A stretch of 64,000 bases of DNA from Amylostereum areolatum (GCA_012932865.1 SAXG01000023.1:186001-250000); one strand, 5' to 3'; counted from the stretch's first letter, positions 10,869 to 24,047 are shown. Notes: generated from the sequence alone by a model not told the origin. Numbers and translations are program-made.

Positions 10869-13800
10869 GGCGATTCGTTGGTGGGGTGGAGGGAGGGGCT
10901 GATTGGGGGAAAGGCGGGGCGGAGGGTGGTCCGGGCAGTCGTCAACGGGGGTCTATTTAGGGCACGTCGTGGGCCGCAGCGAGCACCGTCGTTTTGCAGC
11001 TGTGCGGTGCTTGGTGATGTGCTCGGGCGAGATCATGATTCATGATGTCGAGGGCGGAGGTGGGCGTGGCGGTGCAACGGTTTGACAAATCGTCTGAAAC
11101 GCGCGCCTTTGTTCTTGACGTTCGTCTCATCGCTTGCAGAGACGGTCATGACGATGGCGTGTGGTGGCGGGCGGTCTCGTATCGTCGGACGTGGGAGGAA
11201 GAGAAGACCAAGCAGAATATCGAATACCGCAAAGTCGTCCCGCGAACAAACCGTGACTCCGGACGACACACGCTGCGCTCCGCATCTCCATCACTGACAC
11301 AACAACGCAACGCTCTTCACCAGACTCGAGTTTCATCTCGCACAAGCTCTTTCGTTTGGACCCTCGTCTCCTCGCTATATTTCCGCCTCTGGACCTTGTG
11401 ATATCATCCCGGGATGGTCGTCGACTCGTCGGTCGAGAGCTGGTCGAGACGCCGACTGTATCACTGCAGGCAACGCATCCTTACCACTTGAGCCGGATTG
11501 TTCTCCTCCGTGACTGCGTGGACTCAGGCTGGGCGGCACTAGACGTTGGTGCCTTTGTTTCTTTTCGCAGGAATTTCCGATGTCGGACGATGTCAGCGTG
11601 CACGACTCTCTTCAAAGCTTCAAAAGTGAACGCAATTGCCTCATTCAATAAGGCTCAAGTGGTTCGTCCTTTCGATTCATTTTTACACTGACATATTCTG
11701 TAAGTATATACTGAAATGCATCCTAATCCCTCACGGACACGCCGGCCTACCCAGGCTACCCTCTTCAGAGGCCTTTTCTGTCTCTCACTCGGCTCAAACC
11801 CTCTCGCCGGCGTGCCGTCCAGACACTGTCCGGCCTGGCAGTGGCCTGGCTCAATGTCGTTGTCGGAATCTTCAAGAAGTCTGGGCTTCGCCTGTTCCCA
11901 GATGGAGGCGCCCTTGCTATGCTTGGAAACCAAGGCCCCGACGACCGAGTCGCCAACTTGGATCCATCACGCGGTCTACTGACATACTATAGCGTTAGGA
12001 TCCAGCTCGGACACTGACAGCCACACCGACCGCTTGCTCGTCCTCGTCCTCGTTGAGTCGCTTAGGGGTGTCGTACTGCCAATACCCTTTTCCCCGCACG
12101 AGGCAATGGAGCGTGCGGACTGCGTGCACGCGTTTAAACGCTTACGGCTTGTTCGGGTGCGGATCGACCTGCGAGCCTGGCCTCGCGTCTGTGATTTCGT
12201 TCATGACAGACGGACCGATAATGATACGGCAAGACACCATGCACATGGAACAAACATCTAGCTGCTACAGGATCTCCCGCCCGCTGGTCATCTGCATCGT
12301 CCTCGAGATTCAGGAAAAAGAAGGCAGGTCCGTCTTCCGCGACATCCTGCTCCCTTTCTCACCGCGTTTCCTTTCTCCGCGGACGAAGCTCCCTGCACGC
12401 GCGCGTTTCAATTGCGGGTTTCGTTGTGATAACGGGAGAAGCCGGATGGCGGGGGTTGGGCGGATAGAGAAGGGGAAAAGAAAGGACGTGAGCACAGAAG
12501 GCCTCGATGGGAAATCATGCATCATGAGAGGAAGACGCCGGGAAGGTTATTGGCGGGTTATGGTGTGTGCTTTGTTTGGATTAGGATTGGGACTCCGTCT
12601 TCATCTTGACCTGGGTCGTACTTACCCAGATCTCCTTGTGTTCAATATCTCAAGTTGGCCGATGTGCGTCGCCTCTAGGTCTTAGTAGGCTTGGGCTGCT
12701 GGCTCGTCCTCTCGCAAACGTAATGCTGTCGCCTATCACCAAGTTCCAAAATACCGTGTTGGGATCGGACGCTCGTGAAGATTTACTCTGTATTACTTAG
12801 ACGGGAGCGAAAAAGATGAACGCGCCATGGTGGTACCACGGTCACCAGTGGAGTGTGTCGTGAGTACAATATGCTTCGTCGTGATAAGACATACTCATGG
12901 ACTATATCACAGCACACGCTGCCGTTGTATCGATTAAGCTCCACTTCTGCTCCGCCGTCAACTCGCTTTGGGAACACAGGTCTCTTGAAAAGGCGTTGGA
13001 AAGGCATGTTCGTCAAAACCCCAAGGGGATCAAACGCAGCCGTGACGTCGCGGGCCCGCGCGGCCGGAGATCATGCATCGGTAGGCGACGTCAGCGTGGT
13101 GGGAACGTGGTCTAAGGCGAATGCGGCCAGTCGTGGGCGGGATCGGAGAATGAGGACTCTACGCAGGATGCGGACTCCTCCCGCCGCACACGGACGGCGG
13201 CGCGCCATTGCAACATAAGAATATCATGGAATCGGAGTCGTTTTCTTCGAGGACTCGCGCTACATAAACCCAAGCGCTAACAGTGCCTATTCAGAAGGAC
13301 TCGGGCGTCCTGGACATGTCTAAGATTAAGGCTTTCGCAGGACCGAGGACTCTTTATTTGTGAAAAGTTGAAGCCATACCACAAAGACTCCAGTGGCGGT
13401 CCACGTCTCGGGCTCGCAGTCAGCGAACGGGGACTCGGCGCAGAACAAGCAGAGAAGACGCCGAAGGCCGTTTGGAGATCTCGCGTAATTGAAAAAACTG
13501 CTGAGAAGCAGCAGCAGCTGCGCGGTCGAGGTCACGGCGCCTTACGTTGTCCTCACGACGTCCACCTCCATCGGCTTCGACTCCACTTTCTGTACCACGA
13601 TCGCCTCCCCAGGCTCTTCTCGTGTGCCCTGCAATCTTGCTTGTTCATCTCGTCGGCGGACCACATATGCCTGAGGGCCTCCAGCTCGCTTTGGGGACAG
13701 ACAAGAGATACTTTGCTTCCATCAGTGTCGTACGAGGTCGTTTCAAGCTCCCCGACCAGTGATCTACATCTGTTCCGGCCAAGCAACGCGCTTTTCATGG

Positions 13801-14139
13801 TAAATTTAGGGAGCCTTCTTTACCAACGGCAGCACACCCAATTGGCTCCGCCGTTCCGCTCTGCACGCCTTCGCCAGATGTGATCGATGGCGGGGAGGAA
13901 ATATGTAATCTCGTCGGCAGACGGCCGTGCTTCCTCCTTCGCGTAAACGCACCGAGCCCCACCGGCGAGGCTCAGGCGCCCTCCATAAAGCCAGGATTTT
14001 GGGGGGATGGAAAGCCCAACTTCCCTCTTGAAGGTTTCCCCCCCTCCTCTCCGCCTCCCTTTCATCCCGTCCGTCGCCTCGACCCCGTTGGGTCAATTCC
14101 AGTCTTTTCCTCCTTACTGTCTTTTCCGCTCTCTAGACA
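10869..14139. other. 3.3-kb gene-poor stretch
   Basis: I found no gene I can support on either strand. Open frames around 11042-11401, 12053-12685 and 13368-13883 overlap each other on several frames and have unnatural composition. The left edge should hold the DUF427 promoter. The right edge holds the promoter of the PriA-like gene, with a pyrimidine-rich leader at about 14030-14135 just before its ATG. Confidence 0.5.
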
Positions 14140-16310
14140 ATGAAACTCTCCTCCTCATTACCCCTCATCCTTGCGGGCGCGTCCACCGCGTTCGCGTCCC
14201 GCCATACCCATGACGCGATTGCCCGCCGTCAGGCGCATATCCAACGCTCTCTCGTTGACGTCTGCGCAGCCCTTGATCTCGACCTCGAGCTCCTTGACAT
14301 TCTTCCTGGTGGTACGTTGATCACCTACTCGCAGATTAACAGTGTTTGACCCGTCTCATTTTCCAGGCAAGCCTTTGATCGCCGGTCACCTCGACGTCTG
14401 CTTGTGCCTTTCCGTTCTCCCCAACTTCGTCAGCAGCGACCCCACCTGCCAAAAAGCCGCTCAACATATCGGCAACGATGGCGTCCAGAAGATGCTCCAA
14501 GACAAGGTATGTGCCATCTCTGGCTTTTGTCTGGCGTCACAGTTATTCATCGTTGCATCCTTCAGATCAACAACTCCACCGCCAAGCAAAACTGCCAGTA
14601 CCCTGCGCACGCCCAACCCCTCTCTGTCTGCGACAAGTCCGACCTGTGCAAGTTCCAATGTCAGGACGGCTATGAGGTCAGCGGCGACCAGTGCGTGTGC
14701 CCGTCCCCCAAGACGGAGTGCAACGGCAAGTGCAGCTCCTCCGCTACTTGCGGCTCGTCCACCCCCGGTCACGGTGGCTCTTATGGTGGTTCCGGTGGTT
14801 CTTACGGTGGCTCCGGTGGCTCTTATGGTTCGGGCTCTGGCAACTCTTACGGTCGTCGTGCGGGCAAGCGTGCTCCCCTCTGTGACGAGGGCAAGACCCT
14901 CTGCGGTATCCCTGGTGGCAGCAAGGGCAAGGGCTACGACTGCGTTGACACTCAGACCAACGCGGAGTCTTGTACGTGCCGTCTTCTATTTGCTCGTTGA
15001 GCGAGATGTTCATCTTTTTTTTTCGATATCCAGGCGGCGCCTGCACTGTCAACTCCCCCTTCTCCACCTCTGCCGACGCCCCCGCCGGCAAGGACTGCAC
15101 TTCCATCGCCAACGTCGCCGACGTCCTCTGCCAAGCAGGCGAGTGCGTGATCAACAAGTGCCAAGACGGATTCGACCTCACTCCCGCCGGTGACGCATGC
15201 GCCGCCGTCCCTGCTGGCAAGCGCGGTCTCGTCGATGCCCACGTCGTCGAGGGCGCAGTTGCAAACGTTGCTGGTCTCGTCGGTGTCAAGGAAGCGGGCG
15301 TTGTTGATGCGCATGTCGCCCGTGGTCTCGTTGATGCCCTTGTCCCCGAAGCTGTTGCCGCCAACGTTGGAAACCTCGTCGGCGTCAAGGAAGCCGGTGT
15401 CGTTGGTGCACATGTCGCTCGCGGTCTCGTCGATGCCCACATTCCTGAAGCTGTCGATGCCAACGTCGCCGGTCTTGTCGGCCTCAAGGAGGCTGGCGTT
15501 GTCGATGCCCATGTCGCCCGCGGTCTCGTCGACGCCCACGTTGTGGAGGGTCTCAACGCCAACGTCCTCGGCCTCGTCGGTGTCAAGGAGGGTGCCAACG
15601 TCGACGCCCATGTCGCTCGTGGACTTGTCGATGCCCATGTCGTCGAGGGTCTCAATGCCAAGATCGGAAACGTCGTCGGTGTCCAGGAAGCCGGCAACGT
15701 CGCCGCCCATGTTGCCCGCGGTCTCGTCGACGCTCATGTCCCTGAGGCCGTTGCCGCCAACGTCGGAAACCTCGTCGGTGTCAAGGAGGCCGGTGTTGTT
15801 GACGCGCACGTCGCCCGTGGCCTTGTCGACGCTCATGTTGTTGAGGGCCTCAACGCCAACGTCGCTGGTCTTGTTGGTGTCAAGCAGGGTGCGAATGTTG
15901 ATGCCCACGTCGCCCGCGAGATTCTCGGTGCGCACGTTGTCGAGGGTCTCGGCGCCAACGTTGCCGGACTTGTCGGAATCAAGGAGGGTGCTGTCGTCGA
16001 TGCCCACGCCCGTGGACTCGTTGATGCTCATGTCGTCGAGGGTGCCGCTGCCAATGTCGCTGGCTTGGTTGGCGTGAAGGAGGGTGCCAAGGCTGACGCC
16101 CATGTCGCTCGCGAGATCCTTGGTGCTAACGTCGTCGAAGGCCTCGTCGCGAAGATCGGTGGTCTTGTTGGTATCAAGGAGGGCGCCAAGGTAGACGCAC
16201 ATGTCGGCCGCGGTCTCGTTGATGCGCACGTCGTTGAGGGTGCCGCTGCTAACGTCGCGGGCCTCGTTGGCGTGAAGGAGGGTGCCAAGGCTGATGCCCA
16301 CGTCCTCTAA
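14140..16310 (+). CDS. PriA-like Cys-rich secreted protein with 11 x 33-residue tandem repeats
   Basis: This is a predicted secreted or cell-wall protein related to basidiomycete PriA (first known from fruiting-body primordia of Lentinula). Four exons (14140-14311, 14367-14506, 14566-14971, 15034-16310) join in frame to give 664 residues. It starts with a signal peptide (MKLSSSLPLILAGASTAFA). A Cys-rich region follows, with CKFQCQDGYEV, CVCPSPKTECNGKC, a Gly/Ser/Tyr linker and a C-G-I-P-G ... YDCVDTQ segment, then a second Cys cluster to about residue 295. From residue 303 to the end it is built of eleven head-to-tail 33-residue units starting RGLVDAHV; one unit is a residue short. A Lys-Arg pair at 302-303, a possible Kex2 site, marks the border. 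The repeats contain no Cys. The function of the family is not established. A role at the hyphal surface or during development is inference. Confidence 0.8.
15222..16307 (+). repeat. coding tandem repeat, 11 units of about 99 bp
   Basis: Eleven near-identical 33-codon units, one with 32 codons, make up the C-terminal half of the PriA-like protein. The consensus starts RGLVDAHVVEG and continues with ANVAGLVGVKEG and VDAHVA. Two variants (REILGAHVVEG and REILGANVVEG) occur as units 8 and 10. DNA identity between units is lower than protein identity, with many synonymous changes. That points to selection on the peptide rather than very recent duplication. Confidence 0.9.
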
Positions 16311-19016
16311 AGGACTCCCTCCCCCGTAACCCCTTCCGCTTCTTGCCTACCCTCCCTCGTCTCCGTCGCACGCTACCCATACGTTACCCCTCGTTCGCTG
16401 TTGGATTGCGCGTTCGTTGTTTTGATGTTTACCCGTACATTACCCGTCTGTCATTAGTTTTTCTCAGTCTCATTGCAAATCAAACGAAGTATACCTGCTG
16501 TTACGAATTGGCATGAGTGCGTCACTGTCTCCTGTGGTTCCCACGTGTGGACGACTAAGTCAGGAGCTGTGCGGTTGAGTGTATTCGGTGACGTTCGGGG
16601 TGTTTTAGGCGGCCGGCCGCGTTGTCACGTTCAACTCCTACCACCACCTTCGTACTCCTTTGTCTTGTCCCTATGTCCCATATGATCTCGTACTACGACG
16701 TTCACAAAGGTTGCGGTCGTTGATCGTACTTGCTACGAGTTGAGATGTTGTTGACGTCACCAGTGCTAGAGCGGGCGAAGGTGCGAAACGGCCCGTCATC
16801 GTACCGTCGTTCATTCAATTGAGTCTGACTGCAGTACTCTCCAGTGGCGGGGGGCTGACTACCAGTACCCGGTTCCAGAAACCAGACGACACCAACGAGA
16901 TGCGTCCTGATGTATGTCTTGTGTTTCCAGTCTGCTGTTCACACATAGCGTCATTGATCGTTTCCTCGGGACAGTCGACGAGTCTGCCTACCCTGCCGCA
17001 GGCCCCTACAATTCCCTGTGACCCGTGCATCTGGCTGTCAAGCACTGGGAAGATCTCAGCGGGCGTTTGAACTTCCATCATCGTATTCCTTAGAATTGCA
17101 AGGAGAGCCGGGTGAGTTCTCTTTTGCGTTTTCACGCCTCATCTCATACTTGGTCGTTTATCAGCCTGAAAACGACGAGAAGGCAACGTGGACTTCAACT
17201 GGTCATCCTAGGCGACGAAACCCCGAGGATACCAGGTGGAATAAGCAACGAAAATACGCGGAATGAGGGTAGTGGGGGAGTACCAGCAGATCTGACGTTT
17301 TGGGTGCGTTTCATGCTTGGTCAAACAGAAGCCACCTCCTATCTAACGGGCCCTCTTTGAGGTTAGCAAGGCATGGCACGGGTCACACGTTACTTCCACC
17401 ATCGCGCCTTCTACCATTATACGGAAGAACAAATGCCACACTTCCAGCTCCAGCGTTCAAGAACTTGTCACCCATCTCGAGTCAATGTTTAGAAATCATC
17501 CCGCGCTCCGAAGACGACTTGAAGCTTGCTCACAGACGTTCGTGATAAATCAATGACCGCGGAGGAGAACATGGAGCCCTTGACACATCTTATGGAACTT
17601 CGCCATTGCTCGCTCGAGGTAAACAGTCTTGACTTCAACTTCTACTCTTATCTCAACTTCTGACCTCTGTCGACGCCGTTTAGATGGACGCCGGACGCCG
17701 CAGCGCTGTCGTGGTGATCCTTCTTCGTGTGGTCGCTTAGGGGCGGTACCAAAACCTGGGCATCCTCTCTTACAGCCGTCGACCTCTACCAAACCCTTCC
17801 GATGTCGGTGACCGTTTCCTTGGAGCCCCAGTGATTCTTTTTTCAGTGTATTTAGGAAGCCAGTACGTCGATTGAGGGGTGTCAACCTGGAATTGCTCAC
17901 TGAGCGTGGCTTTTAGAACGGCCTTCCGAATCTCTGGCTGAAGTTCTCGAGCGAAGGGTCACAAATGTGCTCATATTCGAAATCAAGAGCGGGAGATGAT
18001 CCGCTGCCGCATCTGCAGGCGTCGCCGACGCATCGCCGCGTCAATAACAATTGGTGTAAGGCTTGCATCTCCATTTTGTCTATCGAGGCTAATTCCTTGT
18101 GATGCTCCGCCAGTTTTAGGACCATGACAGGAGGCGTTACCCGTGGATTGTGATGTTTCTACTCATGAAATTCGAAGGTGGCGGTGGTGGCGGCGGCGAT
18201 GGCGCTCGTGAGAGTGTATGAAAAGAATCATGCTGGGCATTTGGAGTCAATCGTAAGCCTGCTCGGGACATGGGTGCGTCCATCTTCTGTATTGCAGCGT
18301 TACACAGTGCGCTGAATTGGCTGTACGCAGGTCGACAGCGTAAGGGAAACCCACAGGAACTAACTCGTCGTAGACGAGGGGCTGGCGTGAGAGCTTCGAT
18401 CGTCAATCGCCAATCCAATGCAACTTGATATCAAAGGCTACAGATGGCAGATGGCAAGACAGGGCATGTCTGCGCAAGACGGTATGGATTGGGGGTATAC
18501 AGCGGTCGGCGTCCTGCATTTCTCTCTTTCAGTAACTTGTACTTATACATCCATTCAATCCAATCCAAGTCGTCCATCGTCCACCCCTGCCCCAGCTCTC
18601 GTGTCATGACAAAAAATTCGTGGAGTGGTGCATCCCTCATGGCGCTTACTATATGAAGGGGATGAATCTCACAGGAAGAGCATTGGTGCTACTTCCTATC
18701 TATAATCCTGTTCGATTTCTCAGAAGCACGTAAATGGAAGATGTGCGACTGCAGGCCATTGAATGGTCGCCTCAAAGAGTCCGAAGGAACGACCAGCACC
18801 GAAGATCGATAGCGGGTAATGAGGAAATAGGACCCCGTATTGACGCTGATTTACTTTGCTATTGGGGACTAGGCGAGGAACTCACGGACGTACTATCCAA
18901 GACCGTCAGTCCTCACCGCGAGGTTGCAACCGTGGGGTTCTCTCGGCTTTCAACAAGGCTTATCTGCGACGAGGTCTGCTCTATATAGAGGTTAACCCCG
19001 TCCTCTAGGCAGCAAG
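16311..19016. other. 2.7-kb intergenic stretch, weak coding traces only
   Basis: No gene can be supported. A minus-strand stretch at 18125-17913 has natural-looking composition (LAEHHKELASIDKMEMQALH) and could be a fragment of a decayed gene, but it does not connect to neighbouring frames. A purine-rich trinucleotide run lies at about 18178-18206. The right end carries the promoter of the acyltransferase gene. Confidence 0.4.
18979..18990 (+). promoter_or_regulatory. TATA box of the acyltransferase gene
   Basis: The palindromic CTCTATATAGAG lies 27-38 bases upstream of the ATG at 19017. If it sets the transcription start at the usual distance, the 5' leader would be almost absent. Confidence 0.45.
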
Positions 19017-20304
19017 ATGGAGAGATCCCCCCTTTCCTTCGTGCGACACATAGTCCTTCCCGACATCCTCCTCATTACCCTCATCGCAACACAACCGCCC
19101 ACCCCCACCCGGTTCCTCGGCTTTGCCGTCGTGCTTTATGCGTCTGTGACCGCCCTGGCGTGCACTGCTGGGGGGGCTACGACAAACTACTCCATTGGTT
19201 TCCTCCTAGGTATACAGGTCTTCACCGCGCTTCGCTTTCTGTGGCTCGAGAGACCGCTCGATGTGCACCGCCATGAACGCGACGGCCAACCGCCCCGCGA
19301 GATGTCGATATGGCGTCGCCTTTACTGGGCCTTCTGCCTGGATCATGGCTTCAGGGGCGTAGGGTGGACGCATCAGGTGGGTTCGTCGCGTTCGAGTGTG
19401 GGTTAAAGTTGCTGATGAGCTTGCCAGGTCAAGAACGTCCCACCGCGTCCGACCGAGCACCCAGGCGTCTTTATCGGCCAATGTCTTCTCCGAGCTCTCT
19501 GGTATTTCCTCCTCGCGGACGCAGCCAATACATACGTCTGTGCCGTCGATGGCATCCACCCGCAAGGATATGCCTTGCGGACCTCTATCAGTACGGCCTG
19601 GATTTGTGTCACGTACGCAATGCTGAACAGCGAATACCTCGCGCTGGCCGCGCTGGCCGTCGCGCTTCGAATCGGCCGTCCTGAAGACTGGCCGGACATC
19701 TTTGGAAGCGCGTCCGAGGCGTTTACGCTGCGGAATTTCTGGGGGTACGTGCTTCTTCGCGGTCTACGCACTGCTGTACGCTTGTTCACCCTCTCGTTCA
19801 CCCTCGACAGGAAAGTTTGGCATCAGAACCTTCGGAGGGTACACTATCCCCTTCCTTGCCCGCATGCCGTTCCCCAATCTGACGCCCTGCATGCAGCTCT
19901 TCGTCCCACTTGGCCAGCGTATCGCGCAAGCATGGGGGTTCAAGCGTGGCACGCTGCTTTCCTCGTATACCCAGCTGTACGCCGCGTTCGTCGTGTCGGG
20001 CGTGATCCACAGCTCCGGCGATGCGATGGTTGGACGGGCGTACACGGGGGTGTCCATGCCGTTTTTCCTTCTTCAGGCCGCGGCGATTACGGGAGAAGAC
20101 GCTGTGGTCGCGCTCGGGCGAAGGCTGGGCATTGCGCCGTCGCGGGCGGTGAAGACGCTGGGATATGTGTGGGTGTTTGGTTGGATCTCGGCCACGTTTT
20201 CGATGTACCGAGATCTGTCGATTGAGACTGGCTGGGACTGGTCGGCGGAATGGCCTATTTCGCCGTCGAGTGGGCTGTTGCGGATGGTTGGCGTGCTGAG
20301 TTGA
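19017..20304 (+). CDS. wax synthase / MBOAT-like membrane O-acyltransferase
   Basis: This is a multi-pass membrane protein of the wax-synthase-domain group of acyltransferases. The group transfers acyl or acetyl groups to alcohols and in fungi is often found in terpenoid pathways. Four exons (19017-19376, 19428-19744, 19811-19838, 19897-20304) join in frame to 370 residues. The tiny 28-base exon 3 is supported because it supplies the family motif FWGKVWHQNLRR. Later comes VVSGVIHSSGD, whose His is the expected catalytic residue. Several hydrophobic segments are visible at the N-terminus, around residues 140-200, and at the C-terminus. No other pathway genes lie nearby, so no biosynthetic cluster is evident and the substrate is unknown. 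Confidence 0.8.
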
Positions 20305-20590
20305 GGCAAGACGAACTGCATCAGTGTCGAGGGAGTACTTATGTGATAGGCTCTTGGTTTCAGCCGTTAGTACTACGATTTTCTCTGGAATCGTGAATCT
20401 TCCAAGCGTGATGCCCGTGCAGTGGTGCGCATTACAAGTTGTAGCAGTCACGGACGGTTCTTTCGCAGGCGCGTCGCGCGTCAACACGTCCTGCTTTACG
20501 CTATCATATCGACGTATAGCTTCATAACCCTTCTTGTACCACCTTTTCCTCTGCATCTACTCTTTGTCACACTAGAAGAGCTCCTTGCAT

Positions 20591-22277
20591 ATGGCCAATA
20601 CGTTGACGGAATATCTCGCCTCGCAAGAAGAGCTCGTGCAAGAAGCCGCGCTCGCGCTCCCGCACTCCTTCTCCCAATGCACCTACCCACGCGGGGCCAT
20701 CCGCCAGGCGGTCTACCTCTGCAAAACATGCAACGAAACGCGTGGGATCTGTTCCGCGTGCTCGATCGCTTGCCACACCGACCACGAACAGCTCGAGCTC
20801 TTCCCCAAGCGAGCGTTCCGGTGCGACTGCCCCACGCGCGCGCTCGGCCACGCGTGTACGCTGCACAAAGTCCTGGAGGATGTCAACGCGGGCAATGTTT
20901 ACGGGCAGAACTTCAAGGGCGCGTTCTGTAGGTGTGGCAGGCCGTACAATGCGGACGAGGAGAGGGAGACGATGATCCAATGTCTAGCGTGTGAGGTATG
21001 TGCTACTCCGCCTCTCCTTTGACCTTTCCTTCCAACCCCTCTTTCGACACGGCTTTCTGGACCAAAAATTCCATATATCTTTCCTTTCAAACACCGTGCT
21101 CATGACATGGGGCATCGGCTTACGTTTCCGGTTTTAGGACTGGTTGCACGAATCCTGCCTTCACCTCCGCGAGCGCCCGTCCTCGCGCGAGCCATCTCCT
21201 GCCCCACCAGCTATTGAACCTACCGAAACCCAAGCAAGCATCGACAACGACGACGCCCAGTCCGAAGCCTCGTCCTCCGGTCTCCCGCCGCCTCTGATCA
21301 CAGCGGACGACTACGAAGCGCTCGTCTGCGGTGCGTGCGTCGCACAGATCCCCATTCTCCAGCGTTGGGCAGGGACGCCGGGAGTCCATATCGTCATGCG
21401 TGATGCGCCAGACGCGCCGTGGAAAGTCGTGGATAGATCCCTTCCGGCCGACGTCCCAGACCAGAAGACTCACGTCAATATTGCGGAGGATGGAGAGGGA
21501 ACTGGAGAAGGCGTGCAGCTCGGTCACAAACGCGCACACTCGAACTCACTGGAGACGTCAGAGGCGAAACGAGCGCGCACGTCACCGGCGCCGGCGTGTC
21601 TTGCGCCCCCGGAGAATCCAGTCGCGCAGAGAGTGTATGCAGCCCTATCCACGTCTCCAGACGAGGCCACCACACTCGGCATGGGGGATGTCTTCCTGAC
21701 GGAAGGCTGGCGCGGGCGGTGGTGTCGATGCGGATCCGTACGTCCATCCGTCCTCTTTATGGGCGTTTTCCCGTCGGCTTACAGGGATCCACGTAGTGTC
21801 TCCCGCAACTGGAAACTCGACCATACCTCCTGGAGGAGGAGGAGACGTACGAGCCGCCCGAGGACCCCGATTCGCGTATGTTCTTCGTCTGTTTTTTCAC
21901 CTTTTTTTCTGACCTCGTTCCCTCGCAGACCTCTCGCTCGAAGAGCTCGGCATGCGCGCGCTCTCCCGCCTTCCACGCGACCGCGCCATCGACGGCATCC
22001 ACGCGTTCAACGACATGCGGTGCGTCTCTCTTTCACCCCCTTCCTTCTCATTTCCCCGACCTCCCTCTTCCTTCCTTCTCGTCTTGCCATAGGTCCCTGT
22101 TTTTCATTTTCTCGAATCATAAATGGACCTGGTTGACTGAACGATCGTGACAGGGACGGATTGCTCGCGTTTCTGCGCCCGTTCGCGCAGGAGGGCAAGG
22201 TCGTCGCGGAAGCGGACATCCACGCGTTTTTCGGTGCACGGGCTGAGGCGGATGCGGCAGCGAGGAGGGATCGGTGA
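20591..22277 (+). CDS. UBR7 / Mlo2-like UBR-box and PHD-type zinc-finger protein
   Basis: This is a candidate E3 ubiquitin ligase of the UBR7 group (fission yeast Mlo2). In animals the group acts on chromatin. Five exons (20591-20995, 21138-21737, 21797-21875, 21929-22019, 22154-22277) join in frame to 432 residues. A UBR box spans roughly residues 28-105 with dense Cys/His ligands (CKTCNETRGICSACSIACH and FRCDCPTRALGHACTLH). It is followed by FCRCGRPY and CLACEDWLHESC, the PHD-like finger, which is split by intron 1. A variable acidic/Ser-rich linker with KRAR leads to a second conserved part: VCGACVAQIP, WRGRWCRCGSCLPQL, and a short EEEETYEPPEDPDS stretch. The C-terminus is helical and ends in ARRDR. 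The start is ATG 20591; an earlier in-frame TTG is ignored. The catalytic role in fungi is inferred from homology. Confidence 0.85.
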
Positions 22278-24047
22278 CGGGTCTTTGTGCTTCGAGTGCG
22301 GTTTCTCAGAGTCATACTGCGTTGTACGTTCTGTGTAATGGTATTGAGTTAATGGATTGCGGTGCACCATTCTTCGATCGCACGTTCTATCGAGAGGGGA
22401 TGTGTGTAGGAGATCGGGCGGATGTGTGTTGGTTTCCACCGAGTATGCTCTCCTCTTCTTTTTGTTCATTTTTTTCGCCGTAGTCCTGCGCACATGCACA
22501 TGCATATGCACATATTTATACACACATGTACCATACCGCAGCTCGCTCTACGATTAATATATTAATGCCTTGTCTGGTGTCTGGGTGGGGAACCACGTGA
22601 TTGCATGATAGCCAACGATACTCGGTGTACGGGTAACAAAGCTTTCCCTTTCCCCCACTACTACTACCTTCACATTCAAGCCTCTCCCTTCGACCTCCAT
22701 GTCTGGAGAGTGCTGGCCCAGTATCGGTGGAACAGGACGCATATACTCTTCTCTGAAGGACCCGAGGCCATCAAGAGCAATATGTACATCACATCGGCGT
22801 GTGCTATCGACTCACGCGAACTCCCTTCCGCGACAATTCTATCTACCTCTCTATCCCCCGGAATCTAGGATCAAACCCTCCATCATAAACTAGCGTTCAC
22901 AATCTCCACCGAGGACCCATCACTGCTACACACCACATGCTGACTTTTATACCCATAGCGCACCTGACCGTCGACCACCAGTGGCTCAAGCTTTGTGACC
23001 TTCGACTCAAGACGGGACCTTGGGCCATACAACTCAACAGAGATATGCTCTCCAGGGGCTCTGTGCGCGTTATCCGAAGACTGTGAGGACCGGATTAAAC
23101 TCATACGGACGACTTCGTGCTTCCGCTGGGAGATAGGCTACATGACGCGCACCGGGATCATGACGCGCAGGCAAGACCTATCTGTGCTTTTCGACGGCTC
23201 CTGTGGGTGATACCAATAAGGCGTGAGGTACCTTCCTCTGGATATATCTTGTGCTGCTCATTCACTCAGTCGAAATTTGTGTGCAGGTTCTTTATTTAAT
23301 GAAGATCACCGAGACGACCGCGGCGAGGCGTTGATGGGACTTTGGAGTTTGGACTGTTCTCGCACGCTCATCTCGACTTCCCCGATGGCACACTCCACGA
23401 CGCTCGCAATCACCGTCCCCGCCCCAGAATCGACTTGGCGTAACCCCACTCCCTCATTCCAAGCCTCGGAAACCCCAAGAATGACCTGGAGACGATCCTC
23501 GGGGCCGGCGATGATCCTTCTTCAATCAAGTCGTGCAGCGGTGCATCCTCCTCTGCCTTCCTCATCCGGCCGTATCCTCCCGCTTGCATGCCACGAGGAC
23601 GGTCGCTTCCAGTCTGAAGATCTGACCCCACGTCGCCTCGCGCGCGCAACGCGTGGACACGCCCTTTATGGGTCTCTCGCCTTCTTGCCATCTATTGGCC
23701 CTTGCCTTTCTGGTGCATTTCGGAGATGCTCTTGGAATCGCGGAGGGACAAGCTCGGGTCGTTTGTGCGCTTCTGCCGCTCGGGATTGGTCCGAGGTCTA
23801 TGCGCGGGAGTATTCTGAGCGCGACGGGATGAGAGGGCTTCGTGCTGGATAGGCTGGGGCGCCGGATACGTGTGCGCACGACGACGCGCCATGTGCAACG
23901 CAAGACCCACCAAGTCCACGTCCAGGTACTTCTCACCAAACTAACCAGAAGGAAGGGTATAAGGTCTGGAGGAATATCGGCGGTAGCGATAGCTTGGGCT
24001 CTTCTCAGCTTCCCCCCCTATTCCCCCTTTATTTCCTGCCCGCAAGG
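22278..24047. other. intergenic with decayed coding traces
   Basis: No intact gene is visible. The minus strand at 22883-23104 is listed separately as a possible fragment. The region 23330-23940 has open frames on several strands, but none gives a natural protein. A TATA-like GTATAAGG at about 23957 lies about 90 bases upstream of the first chitinase ATG. Confidence 0.4.
22883..23104 (-). pseudogene. possible C-terminal fragment of an unknown gene
   Basis: About 70 codons read naturally on the minus strand (SVELYGPRSRLESKVTKLEP, then LVVDGQVRYGYKSQHVV) and end in a stop at 22883. Upstream, frames with stops carry further plausible pieces (LTPYWYHPQEP), but they do not join into one reading frame. 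This suggests the 3' remnant of a decayed gene. I do not recognise the family. Confidence 0.3.

Noticed and set aside
14952..16301. 449-codon open frame antisense to the PriA-like repeat domain
   Set aside because: It is the mirror of a low-complexity, codon-biased repeat. The plus-strand frame has a signal peptide, consistent introns and a Cys-rich domain. The antisense frame simply repeats with the array.
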